Origin: JALHOP01 sp964484195
GTDB taxonomy: Bacteria > Myxococcota > XYA12-FULL-58-9 > JALHOP01
Assembly: GCA_964484195.1 (NCBI GenBank)
Contig: CAZAER010000011.1
Coordinates: 101,341-165,340, forward strand
DNA: 64,000 nt
Direction: 5' to 3'
Shown: positions 1 through 8,361 of the stretch, piece after piece
Layout: each line of letters opens with the position of its first letter
How positions within the stretch are numbered: the stretch's first letter is position 1
Made by a program: the position numbers and the translations under genes
The notes under the pieces: generated by a model
What the model was told of the DNA's origin: nothing
What the model saw: the letters and a program-made list of their open reading frames with translations, nothing else
The model's database searches: none

Positions 1-844
1 TGGCAAGCAGGGGCTCGGAGGCACCGGGCTCGCCGTTCATGATCGAGGTGGGCTCTTCGAAAATACCGCTCGAGATCTCTTCGAGCTCGGTGAGGGTGAT
101 GTCGTCCGTGGGACGGCGGGCGGCGTCCTTCGCGCTGCCCTGCGCCGCGGCACGCTCCATGGCGTATTCGGTCACCGAGGGCTCGATCCTCGCCGAGCCA
201 CCGGCGGGCGTCTGGCTGCCAGCAGGCGCGGTAGCCGCCGCGAAGCGACCGACGCTTCCCAAGCGCTCCCAGTTGCCCATGCCGCTCTTCCACAAGAAGG
301 TGCGGCGATCGATCTCGTTGCGCGACAACATCGCGTCCACGTTCGATGCGGTCATCGGACCGCGCTGCTTGCCGGCGATGAGCACGAACCACTCGGCGGC
401 CTCGCCCGAGGAATCGGCCTGGATCGGCCGAGCGTCTTCAGGCTCGGCTTGAACGACATCGCCTTCGGCGGCTGCCGCGCGTAGCAGATTGATCTGCTCG
501 ACCGAGACGATGCGGGTCGCCTCGCCGCCATCGTCCCCGTAGCTCACGTCGGGGCGATTCGCTGCTTGCATGCCGACCTTCGTCGGCTGTGTCGATTGAT
601 CGCGGAGCTTGTTGATCTCGGCGACGGAGGCGATGCGCGTGGTCTCGACCGGCTCGAGGCTTCGGGTCGCCGGCAGCGGCGCAGCAGCACCTTCGAGGAT
701 CTGAGCTTGGTCGCCGCCGTCCTTGCGGCGCAGGCGCACCACGTTGCCGCAGGTCTTGCAGGGAAACTTCAAGACCTTTCCCGGCGGCACCTTGTCGTCG
801 GAGATGGAATAGCGCGTGTTGCACTTGGGACAGGCGAATTTCAC
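1..844 (-). CDS. Zinc-ribbon / GYF-domain protein (AgmX/GltJ-like), truncated by window edge
   Basis: The first 281 residues are visible; the 3' end lies outside the window. The start is a GTG overlapping the TGA of the upstream response regulator gene (GTGA), so the two are translationally coupled. The N-terminus is a zinc ribbon of the MJ0042 type with C5, C8, C29 and C32. Residues about 151-204 form a GYF_2-like domain (EWFVLIAGKQRGPM, then GNWERLG). Two short internal repeats, TRIASVAEINKLR near 69 and TRIVSVEQINLLR near 110, lie in the linker between them. This domain order is known from myxobacterial gliding protein AgmX/GltJ, which continues into a membrane segment and TonB-like C-terminus not visible here. 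Family assignment is fairly sure; a gliding role is inference. Confidence 0.8.
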   Translation of the reverse strand, partial: MKFACPKCNTRYSISDDKVPPGKVLKFPCKTCGNVVRLRRKDGGDQAQILEGAAAPLPATRSLEPVETTRIASVAEINKLRDQSTQPTKVGMQAANRPDVSYGDDGGEATRIVSVEQINLLRAAAAEGDVVQAEPEDARPIQADSSGEAAEWFVLIAGKQRGPMTASNVDAMLSRNEIDRRTFLWKSGMGNWERLGSVGRFAAATAPAGSQTPAGGSARIEPSVTEYAMERAAAQGSAKDAARRPTDDITLTELEEISSGIFEEPTSIMNGEPGASEPLLA

Positions 845-2223
845 AGGATGCTCACCAGGTACTGTTTGATCTGCTCACGCACTTCGGGGGTCGGTGCCGC
901 CGCAAGCGAGCGCTCCCACATTTCTACAGCCTTATTGCGAAAGCCACGTGCTTGATAGAGGAGCGCCAGATTCTTGGTTGCTGCGAAGAGCTTGGGGTCG
1001 AGCTCGACCGCCCGTTCGTAGTGATATATCGCCTGAAAGACCTTCTGGTCCTGCTCGAGGGTTCGCCCCAGCATGAACTGGATCTTCGCGGAGAAGGGCT
1101 CGGCGGTCTCGGCGGCGCGTAGCTCGTCGAGCGCGGTGCGGTAGTCTTTGCTTTGGTAGGCTTCCACGCCAGCGGCGTAGTGAGCGAGAGCTTCGGCGCC
1201 GAGATCGTCGCCGGCCGCCATGGTCGACTTGCCGGTGGCCAGGAGCTCCCCGGCGACACGGCGCAGCTCGCTGATGCGGAAGGGCTTCTCGAGGAACGCA
1301 TCCGCCTTGTAGGTGGCCTTGATGTCTTCGGCGATGCGCCAACCGCGATAGATGGCCGAGATCATCAGCACCGGCGTCGCGCCGAAGCGTTTGCTCTCCT
1401 TGATCTTGCGGCAGATCTCGAACCCGTGGACCTCGGGCAACATGGCATCGAGCACGACGAGGTCGGGCCGCACGGTCTTGATGAGCTGGAGAGCTTCGAC
1501 GCCGCGCGCCGAGGCCGTCACGTCACCGCCGAGGCTCCGTAGGGTATCGACGAGCAGCCGCTGGATGTCGGGATCGTCTTCGACGACGAGGATGCGCTTC
1601 CCCGAGGCGGGCTTGCCGGGGGCGCCGGCGAGCATTTCTGCCCGTGGACGGGTGGTTTCGATGATGTCGCTGGCTTCCGCCTCGAGCACGTCGTCGACCT
1701 CGATGATGGCGACGGGCTCGGCGGCGAGCGGCGTGACGATGGGGAGCGGCTCGTTGGGATTGCGCGCGAGCGAGCCTTTGTAAGGAGCTTGTGGGTTGCG
1801 ATACGCGGCGACGACTGCTTCCTGGATGCGCATCTGCAGCGCTACGTACGCGATAACGGACAGACCGGTAACGAAGCTCACTTCGTCACGCACCCGCTGG
1901 TCGTTGGGTGCGGTCATGGCGACGACGAGACTCGGCCCTTCGATGCGGATGGGCATGATGCCCTCGCGCTGTGCCACCGACAGGGGAATGCGTTGCAGGA
2001 CCGCCGGTTGGACGGTGATCCGGGTCAGGTCGATGCCGGGCACTCCGACGTGAGTTGCCAAAGCGGACAAGGCGGTTTGTTCGTCGACGAGCGCGCCGCG
2101 CACCGCGGCGGACAAGAATCTCAGACCGCTGCCTGCGCGTGAGGACTCTATGACGTCGGCCGTCGCCGCATCGATGAGGCCGTGGGTGACCATGAGGTCA
2201 CCTATCCGGGGACGGTCCGGCAT
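841..2223 (-). CDS. MshEN (GspE N-terminal) - REC - TPR response regulator
   Basis: 460 residues in three parts. Residues 1-140 resemble the MshEN/GspE-N domain (IGDLMVTHGLIDAATADVI, then a second subdomain ending QEAVVAAYR), which in type II secretion and type IV pilus ATPases can bind c-di-GMP. Residues 209-330 are a receiver domain with acidic cluster VVEDD, phosphoacceptor D259 (VVLDAML) and conserved K313 (LEKPF). Residues 345-460 hold two to three TPR-like helical repeats. There is no ATPase or DNA-binding output, so it probably acts by protein contacts. It overlaps the zinc-ribbon/GYF gene by 4 bases, which suggests a shared pathway such as motility or polarity. Sensor partner unknown. 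Confidence 0.8.
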   Translation of the reverse strand: MPDRPRIGDLMVTHGLIDAATADVIESSRAGSGLRFLSAAVRGALVDEQTALSALATHVGVPGIDLTRITVQPAVLQRIPLSVAQREGIMPIRIEGPSLVVAMTAPNDQRVRDEVSFVTGLSVIAYVALQMRIQEAVVAAYRNPQAPYKGSLARNPNEPLPIVTPLAAEPVAIIEVDDVLEAEASDIIETTRPRAEMLAGAPGKPASGKRILVVEDDPDIQRLLVDTLRSLGGDVTASARGVEALQLIKTVRPDLVVLDAMLPEVHGFEICRKIKESKRFGATPVLMISAIYRGWRIAEDIKATYKADAFLEKPFRISELRRVAGELLATGKSTMAAGDDLGAEALAHYAAGVEAYQSKDYRTALDELRAAETAEPFSAKIQFMLGRTLEQDQKVFQAIYHYERAVELDPKLFAATKNLALLYQARGFRNKAVEMWERSLAAAPTPEVREQIKQYLVSIL

Positions 2224-2283
2224 GACGATGGCACGATAGTAGCCCTGCCATATCGTGTGAGCAAGAAACGCAGCCGCGCGCGA

Positions 2284-2904
2284 CTAGAAGGGAATATCGC
2301 GCGGATCCGGCAGCTTGAACGGCTCGCCCGGCGTGCCTGGGTCGTCGGGCACCGCAAACGGACCTTGGACCGAGGGGGCGGCAACGCGCGGCTGGAAGCT
2401 CGTGTACATGCCATTGAGCTCACCGGCGTATTGCTGCGCCTGGGGCTCGAAGCACTCGAAATAGAGGGAGTACGCCTCGGTTCCGATGATCACGAAGATT
2501 TGCTCGATGAGGCGCGGGTACTGCAGGTTCCCCTGGAAGGCATAGGTGGCGATCACCGACGCCGCCGGTTGGCCGGCGAGGGCGACGTCGCGCTTCTGCA
2601 TGACCTGAAAGCGCGGGAGGCGCGAAAGGCGCTGATCGATGGCATTCAGCACCAGCTGCCGTGGGCGCGCCTCCGCCGGGACGACGAACTTGCGCACGAT
2701 GAGGGTGGCGTCGCCGCCACGGAGGTTGTTCTTGAACTGGATGGCGTTGGGGTCTTTGTCGACGGTGTAAGGCGTCCAGCCGTAGGGGATGTTGATCTGG
2801 AAGAGCTGACCGGGAGCAACGAAAGGCGTGGTCGATGGTGCGCCAATGCCGTCGAGCTCGCCCGGAGTCGAAAGGAAAATGGTCAGGAGGGCTGCTGCAA
2901 TCAT
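2284..2904 (-). CDS. Exported protein, DcrB/PsbP-like fold possible
   Basis: 206 residues. The short hydrophobic N-terminus (MIAAALLTIFLS) looks like a minimal signal peptide. The body contains a pattern seen in DcrB/PsbP-like proteins: a hydrophobic strand around QLFQINIPYGWTPY, then FKNN, then a central GQPAASVIATYAFQG and a strand IIGTEAYSLYFEC. The C-terminal 30 residues are proline-rich and probably disordered. The ATG overlaps the birA stop codon (ATGA), so it is co-transcribed with birA, but no link with biotin is evident. Function unknown; the fold suggestion is tentative. Confidence 0.6.
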   Translation of the reverse strand: MIAAALLTIFLSTPGELDGIGAPSTTPFVAPGQLFQINIPYGWTPYTVDKDPNAIQFKNNLRGGDATLIVRKFVVPAEARPRQLVLNAIDQRLSRLPRFQVMQKRDVALAGQPAASVIATYAFQGNLQYPRLIEQIFVIIGTEAYSLYFECFEPQAQQYAGELNGMYTSFQPRVAAPSVQGPFAVPDDPGTPGEPFKLPDPRDIPF

Positions 2905-3650
2905 CGCCGTACTCGCTCGACCTCGCCGGCACGCACTTCCGTGATGCCACTGTTAGTTTCAACGCACAGCTCGCCTCGGGCATTCACACCCCGGGCCTTG
3001 CCCGTGAGCTGCGTTCCATCCGTCGCCGCCACTCGAACGTCACTGTCCTTCAAAGCGTCGAGGTCTGCATAGATATCGGTAAGCTTCGAGAAACCGTGAG
3101 CTTTCCACTGATCGTACCATGTGGCCAGGGCGTTCATCAGCACCTTGGAAGTGTACACCACGAGGCCCTCGGCGGGCTCTTGGGGGGCTTCGGCGTGGTC
3201 CAAAAGGCCGGTGTAGACCTCGGCGATTTCGGGCGGCAGGGGGCGATCTTTGGCCTTCGTGAGGTTCAGACCGATGCCCACGAAAACGCGTTCACCGTCG
3301 CTTTCGAGCAGGATGCCGGCGAGCTTCTTGTCGCCCACGAGCACGTCGTTCGGCCACTTGAGCCGCGCCCCGGTCGCGCCCATGCTGTGTACGCTTTTGC
3401 AGACAGCGATACCCGCGACCAACGAGAGCTCGGCAAACGTCGCGATGCGCTCGGGCGGTGGGCGCAGGATCATGGTCATCCAAACGCCGGTATCGGCGGC
3501 GGAGACCCAGGCGCGGCCATGACGTCCGCGGCCGCTGGTCTGGGTCCGGGCGAGGATCGTCGTGCCCTCCGGAGCACCCGCCTGGGCCTTCATCTTGGCC
3601 TCGAGCATGGTGGTGGGCAGGGTCGCGTGAACGATGAGATTCGGCTTCAT
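2901..3650 (-). CDS. birA: Biotin--[acetyl-CoA-carboxylase] ligase
   Basis: 249 residues; transfers biotin through biotinyl-5'-AMP to the lysine of biotin carrier domains. It has the biotinyl-AMP loop GRGRHGRAW (residues 40-48) and the KWPND motif (98-102) followed by GDKKLAGILLE. There is no N-terminal helix-turn-helix, so it is a class I, non-regulatory ligase. A C-terminal SH3-like domain ends the protein (KARGVNARGELCVET). It overlaps nadC upstream by 4 bases. The obvious local substrate is the biotin carrier domain of the acyl-CoA carboxylase encoded at 55847-57721. Confidence 0.95.
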   Translation of the reverse strand: MKPNLIVHATLPTTMLEAKMKAQAGAPEGTTILARTQTSGRGRHGRAWVSAADTGVWMTMILRPPPERIATFAELSLVAGIAVCKSVHSMGATGARLKWPNDVLVGDKKLAGILLESDGERVFVGIGLNLTKAKDRPLPPEIAEVYTGLLDHAEAPQEPAEGLVVYTSKVLMNALATWYDQWKAHGFSKLTDIYADLDALKDSDVRVAATDGTQLTGKARGVNARGELCVETNSGITEVRAGEVERVRR

Positions 3651-4498
3651 GGCATGTCCAGCCCGAGGTCCGCGGGGATGACACTATGCGTGAGCGCGCC
3701 CATCGAGATGCGTTGGACGTTGGTCGCCGCGAGCTCCGGGATGCGCTCGTAGGTGACGCCGCCCGAGACCTCCAGGACCGCTCGGCCGGCGACTCTGGCG
3801 ACGGCTTCGCGAATGTCGGCGAGCGAAAAGTTGTCGAGCAGGATGATGTCCGCTTGGGCGGTCAGTGCTTCGTCGAGTTGGGTCAAGTCGTCGACTTCGA
3901 CCTCGATCGCGAGCTTGCGCCAGGCGCGTGCCGCCTGGATGGCCTTGGTGATCGAGCCAGCCGCCGCGATGTGGTTGTCCTTGATGAGGATGGCGTCGAA
4001 AAGGCCGATGCGATGATTGCTGCAGCCGCCGATGCGCACTGCGAGCTTGTCGAGGTGACGCCAAGCGGGGAGGGTCTTGCGGGTGTCGTAAATACGCGTG
4101 GCGCTGCCGGGCGGCACGAGGCTCGCGGCACGGTGCGCGTTGGCGGCGACTCCGCACAGGCGCATCAGGAAATTGAGGAGGGTGCGCTCGGCAGTGAGCA
4201 GGGCGCGGACGTCGGCGTCGATGGTGAGGATCGTCGTACCGGCAGTCACCGCGGTGCCCTCGCCGGCAAGCGCCGTGACCTCGGCGTGAGGGTCGAAGCG
4301 CCGTAAGATCGAGAGCGCGAGCGGCCCGCCACACACCACCGTGGGTGTACGTGCCACGACCTTCGCCTGCACCCGCTGGGGCGCCCTGAAGATCGCTTGC
4401 GTGGTCACATCCCCGGCGCCGACGTCTTCACGCAGCGCCAGGTCGACGAGCATCTGCACGTCGGCGTGGTCGAGCGCTTCTTTCCAGTCGCCGGTCAC
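3647..4498 (-). CDS. nadC: Nicotinate-nucleotide pyrophosphorylase (quinolinate phosphoribosyltransferase)
   Basis: 283 residues, normal length. Converts quinolinate and PRPP to nicotinate mononucleotide in de novo NAD synthesis. Seen: the N-terminal VDLALREDVGAGDVTT, the PRPP/quinolinate region YDTRKTLPAWRHLDKLAV, the NHRIGLFDAILIKDNH block, and C-terminal LEVSGGVTYERIPELAATN. The usual TTPGLR and GGGKNHR are slightly altered (TLPAWR, GGCSNHR). The GTG start overlaps the upstream stop (GTGA). nadA and nadB are not in this window. Confidence 0.95.
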   Translation of the reverse strand: MTGDWKEALDHADVQMLVDLALREDVGAGDVTTQAIFRAPQRVQAKVVARTPTVVCGGPLALSILRRFDPHAEVTALAGEGTAVTAGTTILTIDADVRALLTAERTLLNFLMRLCGVAANAHRAASLVPPGSATRIYDTRKTLPAWRHLDKLAVRIGGCSNHRIGLFDAILIKDNHIAAAGSITKAIQAARAWRKLAIEVEVDDLTQLDEALTAQADIILLDNFSLADIREAVARVAGRAVLEVSGGVTYERIPELAATNVQRISMGALTHSVIPADLGLDMP

Positions 4499-6429
4499 TG
4501 CGGTTTGTCGACTAGCGAGACTTCGACCGAATGGATCTGCTGCGTGCGCGGATGCTGCATGGTCACCGACATGATGCCGTCGGCGCTCACTTTCAAGGTC
4601 ACCGTCACCTTCGTCTTGGTGATGACGAGGCTCTGGTCGGCGGTCATGCGCAAAGTACCGAGGAAGGTGTTGCCGGCGGCTTTGTCGCTGTCGCCGCGGT
4701 AGAGGAGCGCCTTGTAGTCTGCTTTGGCGGACTGTTCGGGCAAGATGTCGAACTTCGCCTCGGCGGGTAGCTTGGTGCCGCGCGATAGCAAGACCTTCGT
4801 GCCGTCGGCGCCGTCGCCCAGACGGATGGCCGCCGCGAGGATGTCCCGCAGGTCGAGGGGCGATTTGGCGTACATGGCGTTCGCGACCAACGAGGCGCCG
4901 AGGGCGACGGCTTCGTCTGGGTGGACGTTCTTCGCCGGCGGCTTGCCGAAGCGTTCCTGGATGCGACGGCGGACGTGTGGGCTACGCGACTGACCGCCGA
5001 CCAGGATGACGTCGTCGAGCTGGCTCGCGGGGAGCTTGGCTTGATCGAGCACCGTCTGGACGATGGCCATGGTGCGGTCGACCAGATCTTCCGTGAGCGT
5101 CTCGAGGATGCTCCGCGATAGCGTCATCTTGAGATCGTGCTGACCCTTGTCGGTCTTCTTCAAGAACGGCAGGTCGATGCTCGCGGTCTCGACTTCGGAG
5201 AGCTGGCGCTTGGCGAGCTCGACCGCGAAACGGATGCGTTGCACCGCCACCGGGCTGTCGCGCAAGACGACGCCCTTTTCGCGCTCGTGCGACATGAGGA
5301 CGTATTCGGTGAGGCGGTCATCGAAGTCCGAGCCACCGAGGAACGGGTCACCGTGGGTCGAGAGGACCTCGAGGGTATCACCGTCGATCTTGAGCAAGGT
5401 CGCGTCGAAGGTGCCGCCACCGAGATCGTAGACCAGCACGGTGCGCTTCATGCCACGCCCGTGACCGAAGGCGACCGCCGCCGCCGTCGGCTCGTTCAAG
5501 ATGCGCTCGACGTGCAGACCCGCGAGCCGCCCGGCTTCGCGGACCGCTCCACGTTGGGTTTCGTCGAAGTAGGCGGGGCAGGTGATGATGGCGCGTCGGA
5601 CCGGCGTGCCCAGCTCTTGTTCGGCCATGTCACGCAGCGTCTTGAGGACGTGCGCGGCGACGATCTCGAGGCGCAGGAGCACGTCGCCCATGCGTGCCGC
5701 GGCCCGGCCGTCGGGACCTTCGGCGATCTCGTAGTTGAAGAAGTGGCCGAGCGACTGCACTTCTTTGGAGCGGAAGGGACGCCCGAGAAAGCGCTTCGAT
5801 CCGTACACCGCGCGGTGCGGCTCGAGGATCATGCGCTCGACAGCGGGGTGGCCCACCAGGATGCTGCGATCGGCACCGACGTAGACCACCGACGGGATGG
5901 TCTCGTAGCCCCGCTTGCTCTTGATGACGCGCGGCCGCCCCTCTTCGACGATGGCGACGCAGCTGTTCACCGTGCCGAGGTCGATGCCGACGACGATGCC
6001 GTCCATGCGTGCCGGCGTCTTGTCGGGCGCGAGGCTGTCGACGCGGAATGTGGGGGCTCCGGGGGTCTTGGGTGGCCCAGCCGGAGGTTGTTTCTGTTTG
6101 AGCAGCTGGGTGAGCTGGGTCGCGGCGGCGTCGAGCTCGATGAATTGCAAGCCCATGCCGGCGTTGCGTTCGCCGGGAATCGTCGCGGGACGCGAATGGA
6201 CGACGCGGGCGCTGATGCGCGCGAGCGGTGTGCCGTCGGGCAACACGAACTCGACCAGGACCACCTGGCCCATCGCGGGTGGGGCGTCCTCGCGGACGAA
6301 CATGCCGCCCTGACTCAAGTTCAGGGCATAACGCTCGATGATTTCGTTTTTGCCCTGGACGGCGATGCGCACGTGCGAGCTGAACTGCTGACGCGCGGCC
6401 CGGGGCGGTGTTCCGGTGCTCACGAGCAC
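4495..6429 (-). CDS. PilZ-Hsp70 (DnaK-like) fusion protein
   Basis: 644 residues. Residues about 10-112 form a PilZ-type domain (NLSQGGMFV at 37-45; a late strand GMGLQFIELD at 91-100), related to the myxobacterial TIGR02266 group. A proline-rich linker (112-142) leads to an Hsp70 nucleotide-binding domain: phosphate-1 loop GIDLGTVNSC (148-157), AIITCPAYFDETQRGAVREA, NEPTAAAVAFG, YDLGGGTFDATLL, and DVILVGGQSRSPHVRRRIQE. The C-terminus holds only a short substrate-binding beta domain without the helical lid, so the chaperone part (about 500 residues) is shorter than DnaK (about 640). The start is one of two in-frame GTG codons (6429 or 6423). Classical PilZ arginines are weak, so c-di-GMP binding is uncertain. 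Confidence 0.9.
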   Translation of the reverse strand: MLVSTGTPPRAARQQFSSHVRIAVQGKNEIIERYALNLSQGGMFVREDAPPAMGQVVLVEFVLPDGTPLARISARVVHSRPATIPGERNAGMGLQFIELDAAATQLTQLLKQKQPPAGPPKTPGAPTFRVDSLAPDKTPARMDGIVVGIDLGTVNSCVAIVEEGRPRVIKSKRGYETIPSVVYVGADRSILVGHPAVERMILEPHRAVYGSKRFLGRPFRSKEVQSLGHFFNYEIAEGPDGRAAARMGDVLLRLEIVAAHVLKTLRDMAEQELGTPVRRAIITCPAYFDETQRGAVREAGRLAGLHVERILNEPTAAAVAFGHGRGMKRTVLVYDLGGGTFDATLLKIDGDTLEVLSTHGDPFLGGSDFDDRLTEYVLMSHEREKGVVLRDSPVAVQRIRFAVELAKRQLSEVETASIDLPFLKKTDKGQHDLKMTLSRSILETLTEDLVDRTMAIVQTVLDQAKLPASQLDDVILVGGQSRSPHVRRRIQERFGKPPAKNVHPDEAVALGASLVANAMYAKSPLDLRDILAAAIRLGDGADGTKVLLSRGTKLPAEAKFDILPEQSAKADYKALLYRGDSDKAAGNTFLGTLRMTADQSLVITKTKVTVTLKVSADGIMSVTMQHPRTQQIHSVEVSLVDKPQ

Positions 6430-6465
6430 ACGTTATCACCGGTCGCTGCCGCGCGCTCTAGTAGT

Positions 6466-7095
6466 ATGTTAGTCTTCCCGCTTCTCGAGGGGCGATCCAC
6501 GTTACTCGTCGACATAGGTCTTTCGGCGTTCATTGGGAGCAGCATTGCCTGGCTCGCACGCCGTAATTTGCCCCAGAGCACTCTGGTCCGGGCCTCGTCG
6601 TTTTGGGCCCTGGTCATTTACGCCATCTTCGTCTCGGTGCCGGTAGCGACCCTGCTCTCGTACCGCTTTCCCATGTGGCGGGTCTGGAACCTTTTCGAGG
6701 CGCAGCCCCGCACCGCCATGATGCTGGGTGTCGTTGGCCCCATCGCCCTGTTCGCTGGGTACCTCTCGGCGCGGCGCGCGCTGCTCGCGGGGAAGGCAAA
6801 GCCTGCCTGGTGGGTCATCCTCGGCAGCACCGTGGTCATGGCGACCACGGTCGCGCTCTTTTTCTTCGTCGAGCGCTCGGGACCCGTTCCGCGTGAATCC
6901 GGACGGTCACTGGGTCACCTCGCCATTGGCGGCCTTGCGATCTGCGTCGCCGGCTACGTCTTGATGATCTGGCGGGTTCTCTTGCTGGCCTCGAGCGAGC
7001 GTCCAGCGGCCAGCGTGACGCAGCTCCCGGCGCCCGCTCGCGACGGCCGAACCAAGCCCATCCAGGCGGCACGTAAGAGCAGCGGCAAGCGTTGA
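6466..7095 (+). CDS. Integral membrane protein, about five TM helices
   Basis: 209 residues from ATG 6466; the frame stays open far upstream, but that part is only the antisense of the Hsp70 gene. Five hydrophobic segments are visible at about residues 12-30, 42-64, 85-105, 112-131 and 147-168, followed by a basic, probably cytoplasmic tail (ARDGRTKPIQAARKSSGKR). It is transcribed divergently from the PilZ-Hsp70 gene, 36 bases away, and lies 31 bases upstream of a lipoprotein gene with which it may share a transcript. No family recognised; function unknown. Confidence 0.65.
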   Translation: MLVFPLLEGRSTLLVDIGLSAFIGSSIAWLARRNLPQSTLVRASSFWALVIYAIFVSVPVATLLSYRFPMWRVWNLFEAQPRTAMMLGVVGPIALFAGYLSARRALLAGKAKPAWWVILGSTVVMATTVALFFFVERSGPVPRESGRSLGHLAIGGLAICVAGYVLMIWRVLLLASSERPAASVTQLPAPARDGRTKPIQAARKSSGKR

Positions 7096-7126
7096 TAAGT
7101 GGGCTTGGCCCGTGCTACCGCGCGGC

Positions 7127-7552
7127 ATGCACGTGCGTTTCCCGACGTCGCTCCTGTTGCTCTTGCTCAGCGCTGCGTGCAGCCCCTTCAACGCCAACCG
7201 TGAGATCAGCGATGCGCAGAGCGCCTTGACCGCGGCGAGGAGCGCCGGCGCCAACCGCCTGGCGATCTACGAGTTCACCTCGGCGACCGAGTACCTGCAC
7301 AAGGCGCGCGAAGAGGCCAACTACTCCGACTACGACGCGGCGCGAATTTACGCGGCGCATGCGCGCGAGCTGGCCGAAGAAGCGCGTGCCCGTGCCGACC
7401 GCGAGCGCGGCTCCGTCCCGTCGGAGAACGCGCACGAGCTCGACCCCGCGCCACCTCCACCCGATGGCCAAACGACCCCCGAGAGCTCGACGTCCGCTTC
7501 AGTGGACGACCCATCGGATCAGCAGAAGAAGGCGCGCGGGAGGATCAAGTGA
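7127..7552 (+). CDS. Lipoprotein with DUF4398-like helical domain
   Basis: 141 residues from ATG 7127; an in-frame GTG at 7112 adds five residues but gives a poorer signal. The signal peptide MHVRFPTSLLLLLLSAAC ends in a lipobox Cys. The helical region with EISDAQSALTAARSAGA and YLHKAREEANYSDYDAA matches DUF4398, a periplasmic or outer-membrane lipoprotein domain often found beside OmpA-like proteins. The C-terminal 40 residues are low-complexity and proline/serine-rich. Its stop overlaps the next start by 4 bases, which makes the TSP3-repeat lipoprotein its likely partner. Confidence 0.75.
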   Translation: MHVRFPTSLLLLLLSAACSPFNANREISDAQSALTAARSAGANRLAIYEFTSATEYLHKAREEANYSDYDAARIYAAHARELAEEARARADRERGSVPSENAHELDPAPPPPDGQTTPESSTSASVDDPSDQQKKARGRIK

Positions 7553-8361
7553 AGCGCTTGCTGCTGTTGCTCGTGGCGCTCGCCGGTTGCGGTAACGCCG
7601 ACACCCTGGCCCGTGACACCGTCGCCGTCGATGGCACGCTCAAAGACGCACGCGCTCACGGCGCCTATGACTGCGCTCCCCAAGAGCTTGCCCGTGGTGA
7701 AGCCAACGTCGAGTTCGCGCGTTACGAGCTCGAGCACGGCGATTTGCTGCGCGCCCAGCGACATCTCGCCGTGGCCCGCCAAGAAGCGGAGCGCGCGGCC
7801 CAGCTCTCCGACAGCGAGCAGTGCAATCGCGTCATCATTCCCGACGACCGCGACGGCGATCGCTTGGCCGACGGCAAGGACAACTGCCCCGACGAGGCCG
7901 AGGACCGCGACGGCTTCCAGGACGACGACGGGTGTCCCGAGCGCGACAACGACGGCGACGCCATCGAAGACGCCAAGGACAAGTGTCCGATGGAAGCAGG
8001 GGAAGCCAAACACGAGGGCTGCCCGGCGAACGATCGCGATAACGACGGTATCAGTGACGCGGTCGATCAGTGCCCGGACATTCCGGAAGACAAGGACTAC
8101 GTCTCCGATCACGACGGCTGTCCCGAGCAAGATCGCGGTGACCGCGATGGCGACGGCATCGCCGATACGCTCGACCGCTGTCCGGCCGAAGCCGAGGATC
8201 GCGACGGTTTTCAAGACGCAGATGGCTGTCCCGATCCCGACAATGACGGCGACACAGTGCTCGATATAGCGGACAAGTGCCCGATGGACGCTGGTCCGCC
8301 CGCGAACGACGGCTGCCCAGCCGCCGCGAAATCTCGCCCGAAGAAGAAAGGCACGCGATGA
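7549..8361 (+). CDS. Lipoprotein with DUF4398-like N-terminus and thrombospondin type-3 repeats
   Basis: 270 residues. The signal peptide MKRLLLLLVALAGC ends in a lipobox Cys. Residues about 30-95 are helical and resemble DUF4398. From about residue 98 onward there are calcium-binding thrombospondin type-3-like repeats (DRDGDRLADGKDNCPDEAED and others; about six copies of the D-x-D-x-D-G-x3-D-x2-D-x-C-P type). Such repeats normally link to an OmpA-like peptidoglycan-binding domain, but here the protein stops after a basic tail (SRPKKKGTR), so the OmpA domain is absent. It overlaps exbB by 4 bases (ATGA), tying it to the TonB system. Confidence 0.85.
   Translation: MKRLLLLLVALAGCGNADTLARDTVAVDGTLKDARAHGAYDCAPQELARGEANVEFARYELEHGDLLRAQRHLAVARQEAERAAQLSDSEQCNRVIIPDDRDGDRLADGKDNCPDEAEDRDGFQDDDGCPERDNDGDAIEDAKDKCPMEAGEAKHEGCPANDRDNDGISDAVDQCPDIPEDKDYVSDHDGCPEQDRGDRDGDGIADTLDRCPAEAEDRDGFQDADGCPDPDNDGDTVLDIADKCPMDAGPPANDGCPAAAKSRPKKKGTR

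Noticed and set aside
5137..6465. Long plus-strand open frame before the membrane protein at 6466
   Set aside because: It is antisense to the PilZ-Hsp70 gene, whose domain motifs are clear. Only the part from ATG 6466 is supported.
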